Shown piece after piece: positions 41,292 through 49,024 of a DNA stretch of 64,000 bases; within the stretch, counting starts at the first letter, position 1, and every line of letters begins with the position of its first letter. Under the pieces are notes generated by a model. It was not told the origin of the DNA. It saw only the letters and a program-made list of their open reading frames with translations, and did no database searches. Made by a program: the position numbers and the translations under genes. The DNA is from Nocardiopsis dassonvillei subsp. dassonvillei DSM 43111 (GTDB lineage Bacteria; Actinomycetota; Actinomycetes; Streptosporangiales; Streptosporangiaceae), in contig NC_014211.1 of NCBI RefSeq assembly GCF_000092985.1, positions 682,001-746,000 on the forward strand, written 5' to 3'.

Positions 41292-41669
41292 ATGGCTCTC
41301 CCACTCGCACTCCTCGGGGGCACAGCGCTCCGCGCAGCCGGACAGAGAGCCCTGACCTTCATCGGTCAACGCGGGGGCGCCTGGCTCGCGTCGAAGGGCG
41401 GCTGGAAGGGCCTGGGCAAGGGGGTGCTCCTGGGCGGCCTCAAGCTCGGCGCCAAAGTCGGCCTCAAGGGACTCTCGGGCCTCGGGAACATGGCCTTCGG
41501 CGCGGGCGGGGCCGTCCTGGGCGCCGCTGGCGCCGCCATCGGCGGTGCCACCGGACTGCTGAGCACGCTGGCCGGGGTCTTCGAGTCCGGCGGAGCCGCG
41601 CAGTCCACGGGCTCCAGCGGCCTCATCGCGAGGATGGAGCAGAGACAGGCGGCCGCCGGGACCGCCTGA
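41292..41669 (+). CDS. Gly-rich hydrophobic small protein
   Basis: This 125-residue protein is dominated by Gly, Ala and Leu (LALLGGTALRAAGQRALTFIG; GLGKGVLLGGLKLGAKVGLKGLSGLG; GAAGAAIGGATGLLSTLAG). It has no classic signal peptide but ample membrane-inserting stretches, and a polar end (LIARMEQRQAAAG). The composition recalls small secreted or pore-forming substrates of secretion systems, though no family is recognised. AAAGGA lies before the ATG. It is the last gene of the right arm, 47 nt after the wall hydrolase. Confidence 0.65.
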   Translation: MALPLALLGGTALRAAGQRALTFIGQRGGAWLASKGGWKGLGKGVLLGGLKLGAKVGLKGLSGLGNMAFGAGGAVLGAAGAAIGGATGLLSTLAGVFESGGAAQSTGSSGLIARMEQRQAAAGTA

Positions 41670-41861
41670 GGCACGAGCCTCGCGCCGCTTCCCCGGGAGC
41701 GGCCCGTCCCGTCGGTGCCCGCGCGCGGCCCCGCCGCGGCCACGGTATCTTCGCACCGGTGAGCGCCTGCCCCGCGCGCTCCCGCCGATCCCCCTTCCCG
41801 CCCGTCGGCGACGACGGCGCAGCTCCACCCCCACCACCCCACGCGGAAAGACGCCCTCTCT

Positions 41862-42875
41862 GTGAACACCCATGCCCTTTCCGGTCCGCCCGCACCGGTG
41901 ACGGCGGACGAAGCGGTGGTCCTCGCGGACGAGTTCGACGGGATCGCGGCCTCCGTCGGGTCGGCCGTCCTCGGCAAGGCCGAGGTCGTACGCCTGGCCC
42001 TGGTCGCCATGCTCGCCCGGGGCCACATCCTGCTGGAGGACGTCCCCGGCACCGGCAAGACCACGCTCGCCCGCGCCATGGCCGCCAGCCTGGACGGCGA
42101 CTGGCGGCGGATCCAGTTCACCCCCGACCTGCTGCCCTCCGACGTCACCGGCGTCACGGTCTTCAACCAGGCCACGCGGGAGTTCGAGTTCCACCCGGGC
42201 CCGGTCTTCGCCAACGTCGTCATCGCCGACGAGATCAACCGGGCCTCGCCCAAGACCCAGGCGGCCCTGCTGGAGGTCATGGAGGAGCGCACGGTCACCG
42301 TGGACGGCGCGGGCCACCAGGTGCCCTCGCCGTTCCTGGTCGTGGCGACCCAGAACCCGGTGGAGATGTCGGGCACCTACCGGCTGCCCGAGGCGCAGAT
42401 GGACCGGTTCCTGATGCGGCTCTCCCTGGGCTACGCCGACCCCGCCAGCGAACTCGCCATCATCCGCGGCGACCGGCTCGTCTCGCCCGAGGACCTGCGG
42501 CCCAGCACCGGCGCCGAGCAGATGGACCGGATGCGGCGGGCCGCCGAGCGGGTGCACGTCCAGGACTCGGTCTACGAGTACGTCCTGCGCATCGCCCACG
42601 CCACCCGCGACCACCCGGCGCTGGGCGTGGGCCTGTCCACCCGCTCGACGGTGGCCATGGTGCGGGCGATGAGGATGCTCGCGCTCACCTCGGGCCGCCC
42701 CTTCGTCGAGCCCGAGGACGTCAAACTCCTGGCCCAGCCGGTGTGGGCGCACCGCCTGGTGCTGTCCCCGGAGGCCTCGGTCGGCGGGAGCGGCGGAGCC
42801 GACGTGCTGGAGGAGATCCTGAAGGAGACCCCGGCGCCGCCGCCGCGCCACCCGGGAGCCCCGGCGAGCCGCTGA
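41862..42875 (+). CDS. MoxR-family AAA+ ATPase
   Basis: This 337-residue MoxR ATPase has Walker A EDVPGTGKTT (about 58-67), Walker B VVIADEINRASPK, sensor 1 VVATQNPVEMSGTYRLPEAQMDRF and a C-terminal lid. MoxR proteins act as chaperones that insert metals or assemble complexes and are typically encoded with DUF58 proteins. The start is GTG 41862; TATCTT at 41747-41752 is a possible -10 element. The stop overlaps the DUF58 start (TGATG). It opens a four-gene coupled operon. Confidence 0.95.
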   Translation: MNTHALSGPPAPVTADEAVVLADEFDGIAASVGSAVLGKAEVVRLALVAMLARGHILLEDVPGTGKTTLARAMAASLDGDWRRIQFTPDLLPSDVTGVTVFNQATREFEFHPGPVFANVVIADEINRASPKTQAALLEVMEERTVTVDGAGHQVPSPFLVVATQNPVEMSGTYRLPEAQMDRFLMRLSLGYADPASELAIIRGDRLVSPEDLRPSTGAEQMDRMRRAAERVHVQDSVYEYVLRIAHATRDHPALGVGLSTRSTVAMVRAMRMLALTSGRPFVEPEDVKLLAQPVWAHRLVLSPEASVGGSGGADVLEEILKETPAPPPRHPGAPASR

Positions 42876-44002
42876 TGCCAACGACACGGGGATGGCTGGT
42901 CGCCGGCTCGGGCGTGCTCCTGCTCGCGGTCGGCGTCCTGTCCCAGTACCAGGAGATCGCGCTGCTCGGCGGTGTCGCCGTGACCGTGGTCGCCGTGGCG
43001 GTGCTGCTGGTGGGGCGCCCCGCCGGGGTGCGCGTCCAGCGCTCGGCCTCCACCACCCGGACCTCTCCCGGCACCACCGTGCGCGTGCGGGTCGAGGCGA
43101 GCAACACCGGACGGCGCTCCGTGCAGGTCAGTGAGCGCGTCCTCGGCTCCGACGGCGAGCGCGCGGTGCCGCTGCGCCCCCTGGCCGCACGCGCCACCGG
43201 CGGCTCCGACTACCGGATCGGGGCCCTGCGCCGCGGGGTGGTCGAGCTGGGTCCCCTGCGGGCCGGGCGCTCCGACCCGTTGGGACTGGCCTCGCTGCAC
43301 CGCGACCACGGCGGTACCGAACGGGTCTGGGTGCACCCCCGCTGGGAGCACCTGCGCGCCGTACCGATCGGCCGGGTGGCCGACCCCGACGGCGCGGCGG
43401 ACGGCGCGCCCGCGGGCACCCTGACCTTCCACGCCCTGCGCGACTACGTGCCCGGCGACGACCTGCGCCACGTCCACTGGCGCAGCTCCGCGCGGCTGGA
43501 CAGGCTCGTCGTGCGCGAGTACATCGACACCTCCCAGACCCGGATCTGCGTCATCGTCGACGACCGCCCCACACCCGGCGGCGAGGCCCGCCTGGACGAG
43601 GTGGCCGGCGCGGCGGCCTCCATCGCGGCCACCGCCGTCCGCTCGTCCCTGCACTGCGAACTGCGCCTGGCCAGCGGCAGGGGCAGGGAGAGCACGGGCG
43701 GCCTGCCCCCGCTGCTCGACCTGCTCTCCGAGGCCCGGAGCACTCCGGGGGCAGACCTGCACCGCGCCCTGCTCCTGGCCCGCACCCGTCCCGCCGGTGA
43801 CACCGCGGTCCTGGTCAGCGGCGCGCTCACCGCCGAGGACCTGCGGTCGTTCGGGCGGCTCGGCGACCGCTACGCGGGCCTGATCGCCGTCGTCGTCGGA
43901 TCGGAGGAGCACCCGACCGCGCCCCCGGACGTCACCCTGCTCACCGCCGGTGACACCGCCGGGTTCGCCGACCGATGGAACGAGGCGCCGTGGTCACGCT
44001 GA
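42875..44002 (+). CDS. DUF58 (von Willebrand factor A-like) membrane protein
   Basis: This 375-residue protein has two adjacent membrane helices at the N-terminus (about 8-25 and 27-45). A beta-rich region (RVRVEASNTGRRSVQVSERVLG) leads into the DUF58 signature (FHALRDYVPGDDLRHVHWRSSARLDRLVVREY) and a vWA-like domain. DUF58 proteins are the usual partners of MoxR ATPases, and together they work on an envelope target. The gene is coupled to MoxR by TGATG and overlaps the following gene. No MIDAS-type DxSxS motif is obvious in the vWA part. Confidence 0.92.
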   Translation: MPTTRGWLVAGSGVLLLAVGVLSQYQEIALLGGVAVTVVAVAVLLVGRPAGVRVQRSASTTRTSPGTTVRVRVEASNTGRRSVQVSERVLGSDGERAVPLRPLAARATGGSDYRIGALRRGVVELGPLRAGRSDPLGLASLHRDHGGTERVWVHPRWEHLRAVPIGRVADPDGAADGAPAGTLTFHALRDYVPGDDLRHVHWRSSARLDRLVVREYIDTSQTRICVIVDDRPTPGGEARLDEVAGAAASIAATAVRSSLHCELRLASGRGRESTGGLPPLLDLLSEARSTPGADLHRALLLARTRPAGDTAVLVSGALTAEDLRSFGRLGDRYAGLIAVVVGSEEHPTAPPDVTLLTAGDTAGFADRWNEAPWSR

Positions 44003-46251
44003 CACCGCCACCCCGCGCCGAGGAGGCTCCGGTCGCTCCCGCGCCGCCGGACCCGCCCCCGGAGGGCATCCCCGTTGCCGCGGGGCTGGTCATGGCCGCC
44101 GCCGCGGGCGGTATCGCCGTCGCCCCCGGATACGCCGACCCCGCCCCGGTCCACGTCCTGCTACCCGCCTGCGCCCTGCTCAGCGTCGTGGTGACCCTGC
44201 TGCTGCGGCGCCGGACGAGCGCGCTCCGTACCGCCCTGGCCGGGCTGCCGCTCCCGCTGGCGGTGGTGGCGGCGTGCTCGGTGTGGGTGCCCGGAGAGGG
44301 GACCGGGGTGCTCGGCTCCACCGTGGAGGCGGTCCTGCACTCGGGGGCGCGGATCCTCACCAGCGCCGCGCCGACCCCGCTGAACGCGGACACCCTCGCC
44401 CTGCCGGTACTGGCCACCTGGCTGACCGGCGCCGCCTCCGCTCTGGCCTGGCGCGGACGCCGCCGGGCGCTCGCCCTGCTGCCGGGGCTGCTGCTGCTCG
44501 TCGGCGCGGTCGTGCTCAACGGTCCCGTCGCCCCGCCCGGCTTCCCCGCCATCGGACTGCTCACGGTGTCCTCGGTCATCCTCATGTCCGCGTCCCGGGA
44601 GGAGCACGACCGCGGCGCCCCGGCGGGCCGGACGGCGCTGAGCGTCGAGGTCGACACCCCCGGCGGCACCCCGCCGGGAAGACCGCGCCGGGTACTGGTG
44701 ACCGGGGTCATCGCCGTGCTGACCGCCACGGCCACCGTGTACGGCGGACCCGTCCTGCTCGCCGGATGGGACGCGGAGCCGGGCGACCCCCGCACGGTCG
44801 TGAGCCCGCCGATGGACCCCCAGGCGGCGCTCAACCCGCTCGTCTACCTGTCCGGCTGGGCCGCCGACCCCGACGAGCCGCTGCTCACCGTCGCCGCCGA
44901 CGAACCCGTCAGCCTGCGCTGGGTCACCCTCTCCGACTTCACCGGCACCACCTGGCTGCCCGAGGGCGGCTACCGGGCGGCGGGTCAGGAGCTTCCCGAG
45001 CCCGTGCCGCCCCTGCCCCACGCCACCGGGGTCAGCGCCGAGATCACCGTCGGGGAGGACCTGCCCGGCAGCTGGGCCCCGGTCGTCGGCGCCCCCCGGC
45101 GGATCGGCCTTCCCTCCCCGGGCTACAGCGCGCTCTCGGGAACCGTGGTGAACATGGACGGCGCCGTCGCGGGCGCCCGGTACCAGGTCACCGGCGACGT
45201 CGCCGACTGGCGTCCGGGCGAGCTGGCCGGGGCCTCCACGCCCGCGGACGAGATCTTCGACCGCTACCGCGAACTGCCCGCCGGGGCGCCGTCCGTGCTC
45301 AACGACGTCGTCGCCGCGGTCGCCAGCGAGGGTTCCCCGTACCAGCGCGCCAGCGCCCTGGCGGAGTATCTGAGGCGGTCGCACCGGTTCGACCCCGAGA
45401 CCCCCGGCGGCCACGGCTACGCCAACGTCGCCGCGGTCCTCGCCCCGCCCGGGGCGGAGGGGGGCGCGGGCACCTCCGAGCAGTTCGCGAGCGCCTTCGC
45501 CATGCTGGCCCGCGCGGCCGGACTGCCCAGCCGCGTGGCCGTCGGCTTCGGGGCGGGCACGGAGGACGCCGGCGGTACCCGCACCGTCCGCACGGGCGAC
45601 GCCGTGGCCTGGGGCGAGGTCTACTTCGACGGCGTCGGATGGGTGCCGTTCGCCGTCACCCCCGGGGAGGAGGGCGGGGACGACGCGAGCGGGTCCGCGC
45701 GGAGCGAGCGGACCCCGGAGGGAGCCGATTCCGCGCAGGACCAGGTCCTGCCCGAGGACGACGCCCACGACGTCGCCGCGCCCCGGCGCGAGCCGGAGCG
45801 GTTTCCGGTGTGGGGGGTGCCCGCTATCGCGGGCGGTCTGCTCGCCGCCGTGCTCGCCGTCCCCGCGCTGCGCCTGGCCCGCAGCGGGCGGCGGCTGCGC
45901 GCGGGCACGCCCGAGCGCCGCGTCCTGGGCGCGTGGCACGAGCTGCGCGACGGCCTGCGCCTGTGCGCGTCGGAGCCGCCGCCGGGGCACACGGTCAGCG
46001 ACACCGTCGCGCTCGCCCGGAGCCTGCTGCCCGAGACCGCCCAGGCCTGGGCCCACGTGGACCTGGGCAGGCTGGGCCGCACGGTCAACGGGATCGGGTT
46101 CGCCGCGGGGCCGGGCGTCACCGGGGAGCAGGCGGCCTCCATCGCCGAGGGCGTGCGCCGCCAGCTGCGCGCGCTGCGTCTCAGCAGGTCCCGTACCAGG
46201 AGGCTCACCTGGTGGTTCGACCCCCGTCCGCTGCTGTGGCGGGAGCGGTGA
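43975..46251 (+). CDS. DUF3488/transglutaminase-like membrane protein with lost catalytic triad
   Basis: This protein of about 758 residues has N-terminal membrane helices (about 35-215), a large external domain, a final membrane helix near residue 610 and a cytoplasmic tail. The transglutaminase-like core is recognisable (GTSEQFASAFAMLARAAGLPSRVAVGF), but the positions of the triad read Ser (GTSEQ for GxCEQ), Val (GDAVAW for xxHAW) and Ala (PFAVTP for xxDPTP). It is therefore probably non-catalytic. It completes the MoxR-DUF58-TgpA-type trio. ATG 43975 overlaps the preceding gene by 28 nt; GTG 43990 is an alternative. Confidence 0.9.
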   Translation: MERGAVVTLTPPPRAEEAPVAPAPPDPPPEGIPVAAGLVMAAAAGGIAVAPGYADPAPVHVLLPACALLSVVVTLLLRRRTSALRTALAGLPLPLAVVAACSVWVPGEGTGVLGSTVEAVLHSGARILTSAAPTPLNADTLALPVLATWLTGAASALAWRGRRRALALLPGLLLLVGAVVLNGPVAPPGFPAIGLLTVSSVILMSASREEHDRGAPAGRTALSVEVDTPGGTPPGRPRRVLVTGVIAVLTATATVYGGPVLLAGWDAEPGDPRTVVSPPMDPQAALNPLVYLSGWAADPDEPLLTVAADEPVSLRWVTLSDFTGTTWLPEGGYRAAGQELPEPVPPLPHATGVSAEITVGEDLPGSWAPVVGAPRRIGLPSPGYSALSGTVVNMDGAVAGARYQVTGDVADWRPGELAGASTPADEIFDRYRELPAGAPSVLNDVVAAVASEGSPYQRASALAEYLRRSHRFDPETPGGHGYANVAAVLAPPGAEGGAGTSEQFASAFAMLARAAGLPSRVAVGFGAGTEDAGGTRTVRTGDAVAWGEVYFDGVGWVPFAVTPGEEGGDDASGSARSERTPEGADSAQDQVLPEDDAHDVAAPRREPERFPVWGVPAIAGGLLAAVLAVPALRLARSGRRLRAGTPERRVLGAWHELRDGLRLCASEPPPGHTVSDTVALARSLLPETAQAWAHVDLGRLGRTVNGIGFAAGPGVTGEQAASIAEGVRRQLRALRLSRSRTRRLTWWFDPRPLLWRER

Positions 46252-46287
46252 TCCGCCGGGGCGCGGCAGTGAGAGGAGAGGACACCG

Positions 46288-48483
46288 GTGAGTGAGATGG
46301 GAAACGGCAGCCTGGTCGCGGGCTTCCACTCCCTGGAGGTTCTGCACCGCGGGGCGGACTCGACCGTCTACCGGGCGCTGCGGGACGCGGACGGCGGTCC
46401 CGCCGTGGTGAAGGTGATGCGCGGCGCGGACGGCGAGGCCGAGGTCGAACGGCTGTGTGAGATCGCCGGGTTCCCGGGCGTGGTGCCGGTGCTCGGCCAC
46501 GGGCGCACCTCCTCGGGGCGGCCCTTCGTCGCCATGGACCACTGTGCCGGCGGGGACTACGCGGCCCGCCTGCGCCTGCACCGTCCGCTGCCGGTGGAGG
46601 AGGTGGTGGGGGCGGGCCTGGCCGTGGCCGGGGCGCTGGAGGCGGTCCACGGCCGGGGCCTGCTGCACCACGGGGTGGAACCGGCGAACCTGCTGCTGTC
46701 GGGGGAGGAGGTCGTGCTCGCCGACGCGGGCGCGGTCCTGCCCACGGGTGCCGTCCCGCCTGCTGTCGGGCTGGACCCGGGTGCCCTGGCGTACGCACCC
46801 CCGGAGGCGCTGCGGGGCGAGCGGCCCTCGGAGGCCTCCGACGTCTACCGGCTGGCCGCGACGCTGTGGACGCTGCTGTCCGGACACCCGCCGTTCAGCG
46901 ACGGGCAGCGGGGGATCGCCGATCCCTTCGACCACCGGGAGCGAGTGCTCGGTGCTCGGCCTCCGGGGTCGCCGCGCGCCGACCTGCCCGCGGCGCTGCG
47001 GGCCGCCCTCGACCGGGCGCTGGCCAAGGACCCGTCCGAGCGCTTCCCGAGCGCGGCCGAGTTCGCCGAGGCGCTGGCCGCTCCGGCGGCGGGCGTCCCC
47101 GGCGCGGCGGAGGAGGACGTCCGCACGGAGTCCGGCGCGCTTCCCCCGGAGGAGGGGACCGCACCGCCGCCCGGACACGCGGCGGCCGGTGAGGAGTCCT
47201 CCGGCCCCGCCGACCCGTGGTGGGGGAGCGGTCCGGGGACGGAGGAACCCCCGGCGGACGGCGGTGCCGCGGACGAGTGGTGGGGACAGGCCCCGACGTG
47301 GGGAGAGGACTCGGCGGACGACGGCTCCTCGGACGAGTGGTGGGGGCAGGCCCCGGAGCCGGGGGAGCCCCCGGTGGGCCAAGGCGTCGTTGACGGGTGG
47401 TCGGAGCGGGACCCGGTTCCGGACGAGGACCGGGCGGACGGCGCCGCTGACACGTGGCGGCGACAGGACCCGGAGCCGCTGGATGACGACACCGCGGACG
47501 CGTGGTGGGAGGAGGACCCGGCTGGCCGGGGTGCCGAGCCCGAGGCTGACAGGGCGACACCCGTGCGCTGGGACGCCGGGGAACCGGAGCGCCCGGAGGA
47601 GGCGCCGGCGGCCGCACCGCTGGCGGACGGCCCGCGCGAACCGGGGCTCGCACAGTGGATCCAGGCGGCGGGCGACGAACCGGAATCCCCCGGGGGCGAG
47701 CGGCCCGGAACCTCGGACCCGCACGCCGGAACGTCCGACGGCCCGCCCGTGGCGGAACGGCCCGAGGACCCCTGGGCCGGGCTGGACGCCTGGTCCGGTC
47801 CTCCACCGCGCCAGGTGGCCGCCCCCTCGGCTCCCCCCGTTCCCGCCGCCGAGCCCCCCGCCTTCGGCGGGCCTTCCGCCCTCGCCGGACCCCCCGTCTC
47901 CGCGCCCCGTCCCCCGACGGCCGACCCCTATGCCTTCCCGACTCCACAGCGGTCCGCAGCGCCCGGACAGACCTGGGCGCGGCCCGCGCGGTCCGGCCGG
48001 AGACGCCCCCTCGTCATCGCCGCCGTGGCGGCCTCGGCCCTGGCCCTCGCCACCGTGCTGGTCGGCGCGGTGGTCGTCCTGCTTCCGCTGGGAGGCGGAG
48101 GCCGGGAACAGGACGGTTCCGCGGGCGCGGAGGAGACCCAGGCCGGTCCGGAGTCGGCCCGGGGCCAGGAGGACGAACCGCCCGCGCCGCCCGCCGCGGT
48201 CAACGAGGAGGCCGCGCCCACCGACGTCCGACTGGAGGACTCCGGCGACACGGTGCTGCTGACCTGGACGGACAACAGCGGCGGCGCGGTCGCCCACCAC
48301 GTCGTCGGCGGCCCCGTCGGTACCGTCTACGCCCCCCTCGCCGACGTGGGGCCCGGCGGGACCCGGGCCGAGGTGAGCGGGCTCGACGCCGACGAGGAGT
48401 ACTGCTTCACCGTCATCGCGGTGGTCACCGTGGACGAGGTCGCCTACTCCGAGGAGGCGTGCACAGACCGAAGCGGCGGGTGA
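46288..48483 (+). CDS. Membrane pseudokinase with D-x-WW repeats and fibronectin III domain
   Basis: This 731-residue protein has an N-terminal kinase-like fold with Lys42 (VVKVM) and HHGVEPANLL (HRD reads HGV, so no catalytic Asp) and DAG in place of DFG (146-148). Both acidic catalytic motifs are thus degenerate. A linker of about 300 residues has degenerate repeats around DPWWGSG, DEWWGQAP, DEWWGQAP, DTWRRQDP, DAWWEEDP (about 310-410). One membrane helix (about 572-600) and an external FN3 domain (LTWTDNSGGAVAHHVVGG, YCFTVIAV) follow. It is the last gene of the MoxR operon and a paralogue of 15035-17173. Confidence 0.87.
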   Translation: MSEMGNGSLVAGFHSLEVLHRGADSTVYRALRDADGGPAVVKVMRGADGEAEVERLCEIAGFPGVVPVLGHGRTSSGRPFVAMDHCAGGDYAARLRLHRPLPVEEVVGAGLAVAGALEAVHGRGLLHHGVEPANLLLSGEEVVLADAGAVLPTGAVPPAVGLDPGALAYAPPEALRGERPSEASDVYRLAATLWTLLSGHPPFSDGQRGIADPFDHRERVLGARPPGSPRADLPAALRAALDRALAKDPSERFPSAAEFAEALAAPAAGVPGAAEEDVRTESGALPPEEGTAPPPGHAAAGEESSGPADPWWGSGPGTEEPPADGGAADEWWGQAPTWGEDSADDGSSDEWWGQAPEPGEPPVGQGVVDGWSERDPVPDEDRADGAADTWRRQDPEPLDDDTADAWWEEDPAGRGAEPEADRATPVRWDAGEPERPEEAPAAAPLADGPREPGLAQWIQAAGDEPESPGGERPGTSDPHAGTSDGPPVAERPEDPWAGLDAWSGPPPRQVAAPSAPPVPAAEPPAFGGPSALAGPPVSAPRPPTADPYAFPTPQRSAAPGQTWARPARSGRRRPLVIAAVAASALALATVLVGAVVVLLPLGGGGREQDGSAGAEETQAGPESARGQEDEPPAPPAAVNEEAAPTDVRLEDSGDTVLLTWTDNSGGAVAHHVVGGPVGTVYAPLADVGPGGTRAEVSGLDADEEYCFTVIAVVTVDEVAYSEEACTDRSGG

Positions 48484-48536
48484 ACCGCTCCGGGGACGCG
48501 GCGGCGGCCAGCCGACACGTCCCCGGAGGTGGTTCA
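48481..48536. terminator. Large hairpin spanning both convergent stop codons
   Basis: TGAACC (48481-48486) pairs with GGTTCA (48531-48536), and CTCCGGGGACG (48488-48498) pairs with CGTCCCCGGAG (48518-48528), around a 19-nt loop. The stop codons of the pseudokinase (TGA) and of the SapA-like gene (TGA on the other strand) are themselves part of the outer stem. Confidence 0.75.
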
Positions 48537-48977
48537 GGAACCGCAGTTGGTGCCGGTCAGGGTGGCCGACTGGTCGCCCACGGCCCCCGTGGTGTCCACG
48601 CAGATCCCCGGCGCGTGGACGTAGACGGGACCGGCGTACTGGTCGAAGGTTCCCGAGTCCCAGCTTCCCCCGCCGCTGCCGGACTGCCGGAGACCGACGT
48701 CCATGTACATGGTCCCGGCCGTGCCGACGGTCACGGCGCAGTTGTACCCGGTGGTGCCCTCGTAGTACAGGTAGACGGTCCCCAGACCGTTCGGGATCGC
48801 CGCCTGGTTGACGGTTTCGCTGTAGACCCCGTTGCCCTCGGGATGGCTGGCGTTGCACACCTGGGCGGGGTCCGCCCCCTGCGCGGTGGTGGCCGAGGAC
48901 AGGACGAGGATCGACGCCACCGTGGCCAGTGCCGCCGTCGCCGTCCCGCATCTGCGCTTCCAGCTCTTCCTCGGCAC
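48534..48977 (-). CDS. Secreted SapA-like (spore-associated protein A) protein
   Basis: This 147-residue protein has a signal peptide (VPRKSWKRRCGTATAALATV to about residue 37) and a mature part with the SapA-type pattern: CNASHPEGNGVYSETV, GTVYLYYEGTTGYNCAVTV, YAGPVYVHAPGICVDTTGAVGD and TNCGS. Four cysteines probably form two disulfides. GTG 48977 is chosen because GGAGG is ideally placed; an ATG at 49028 would overlap the upstream stop by 4 nt. Streptomyces SapA is a small protein of spores and aerial hyphae. A second paralogue lies at 53386. Confidence 0.83.
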   Translation of the reverse strand: MPRKSWKRRCGTATAALATVASILVLSSATTAQGADPAQVCNASHPEGNGVYSETVNQAAIPNGLGTVYLYYEGTTGYNCAVTVGTAGTMYMDVGLRQSGSGGGSWDSGTFDQYAGPVYVHAPGICVDTTGAVGDQSATLTGTNCGS

Positions 48978-49024
48978 GGGCGCCTCCTCCGTGTGCTCTC
49001 CGGTTCCCGGCATGGACGTCGGCG

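Noticed and set aside
24001..41669. Call of a complete integrative conjugative element
   Set aside because: No relaxase, integrase, excisionase, tRNA gene or flanking direct repeat is visible in the window.
44161..48951. Very long minus-strand frame (about 1600 codons)
   Set aside because: It lies opposite the transglutaminase-like and pseudokinase genes and is low-complexity; the plus-strand genes carry clear domains.
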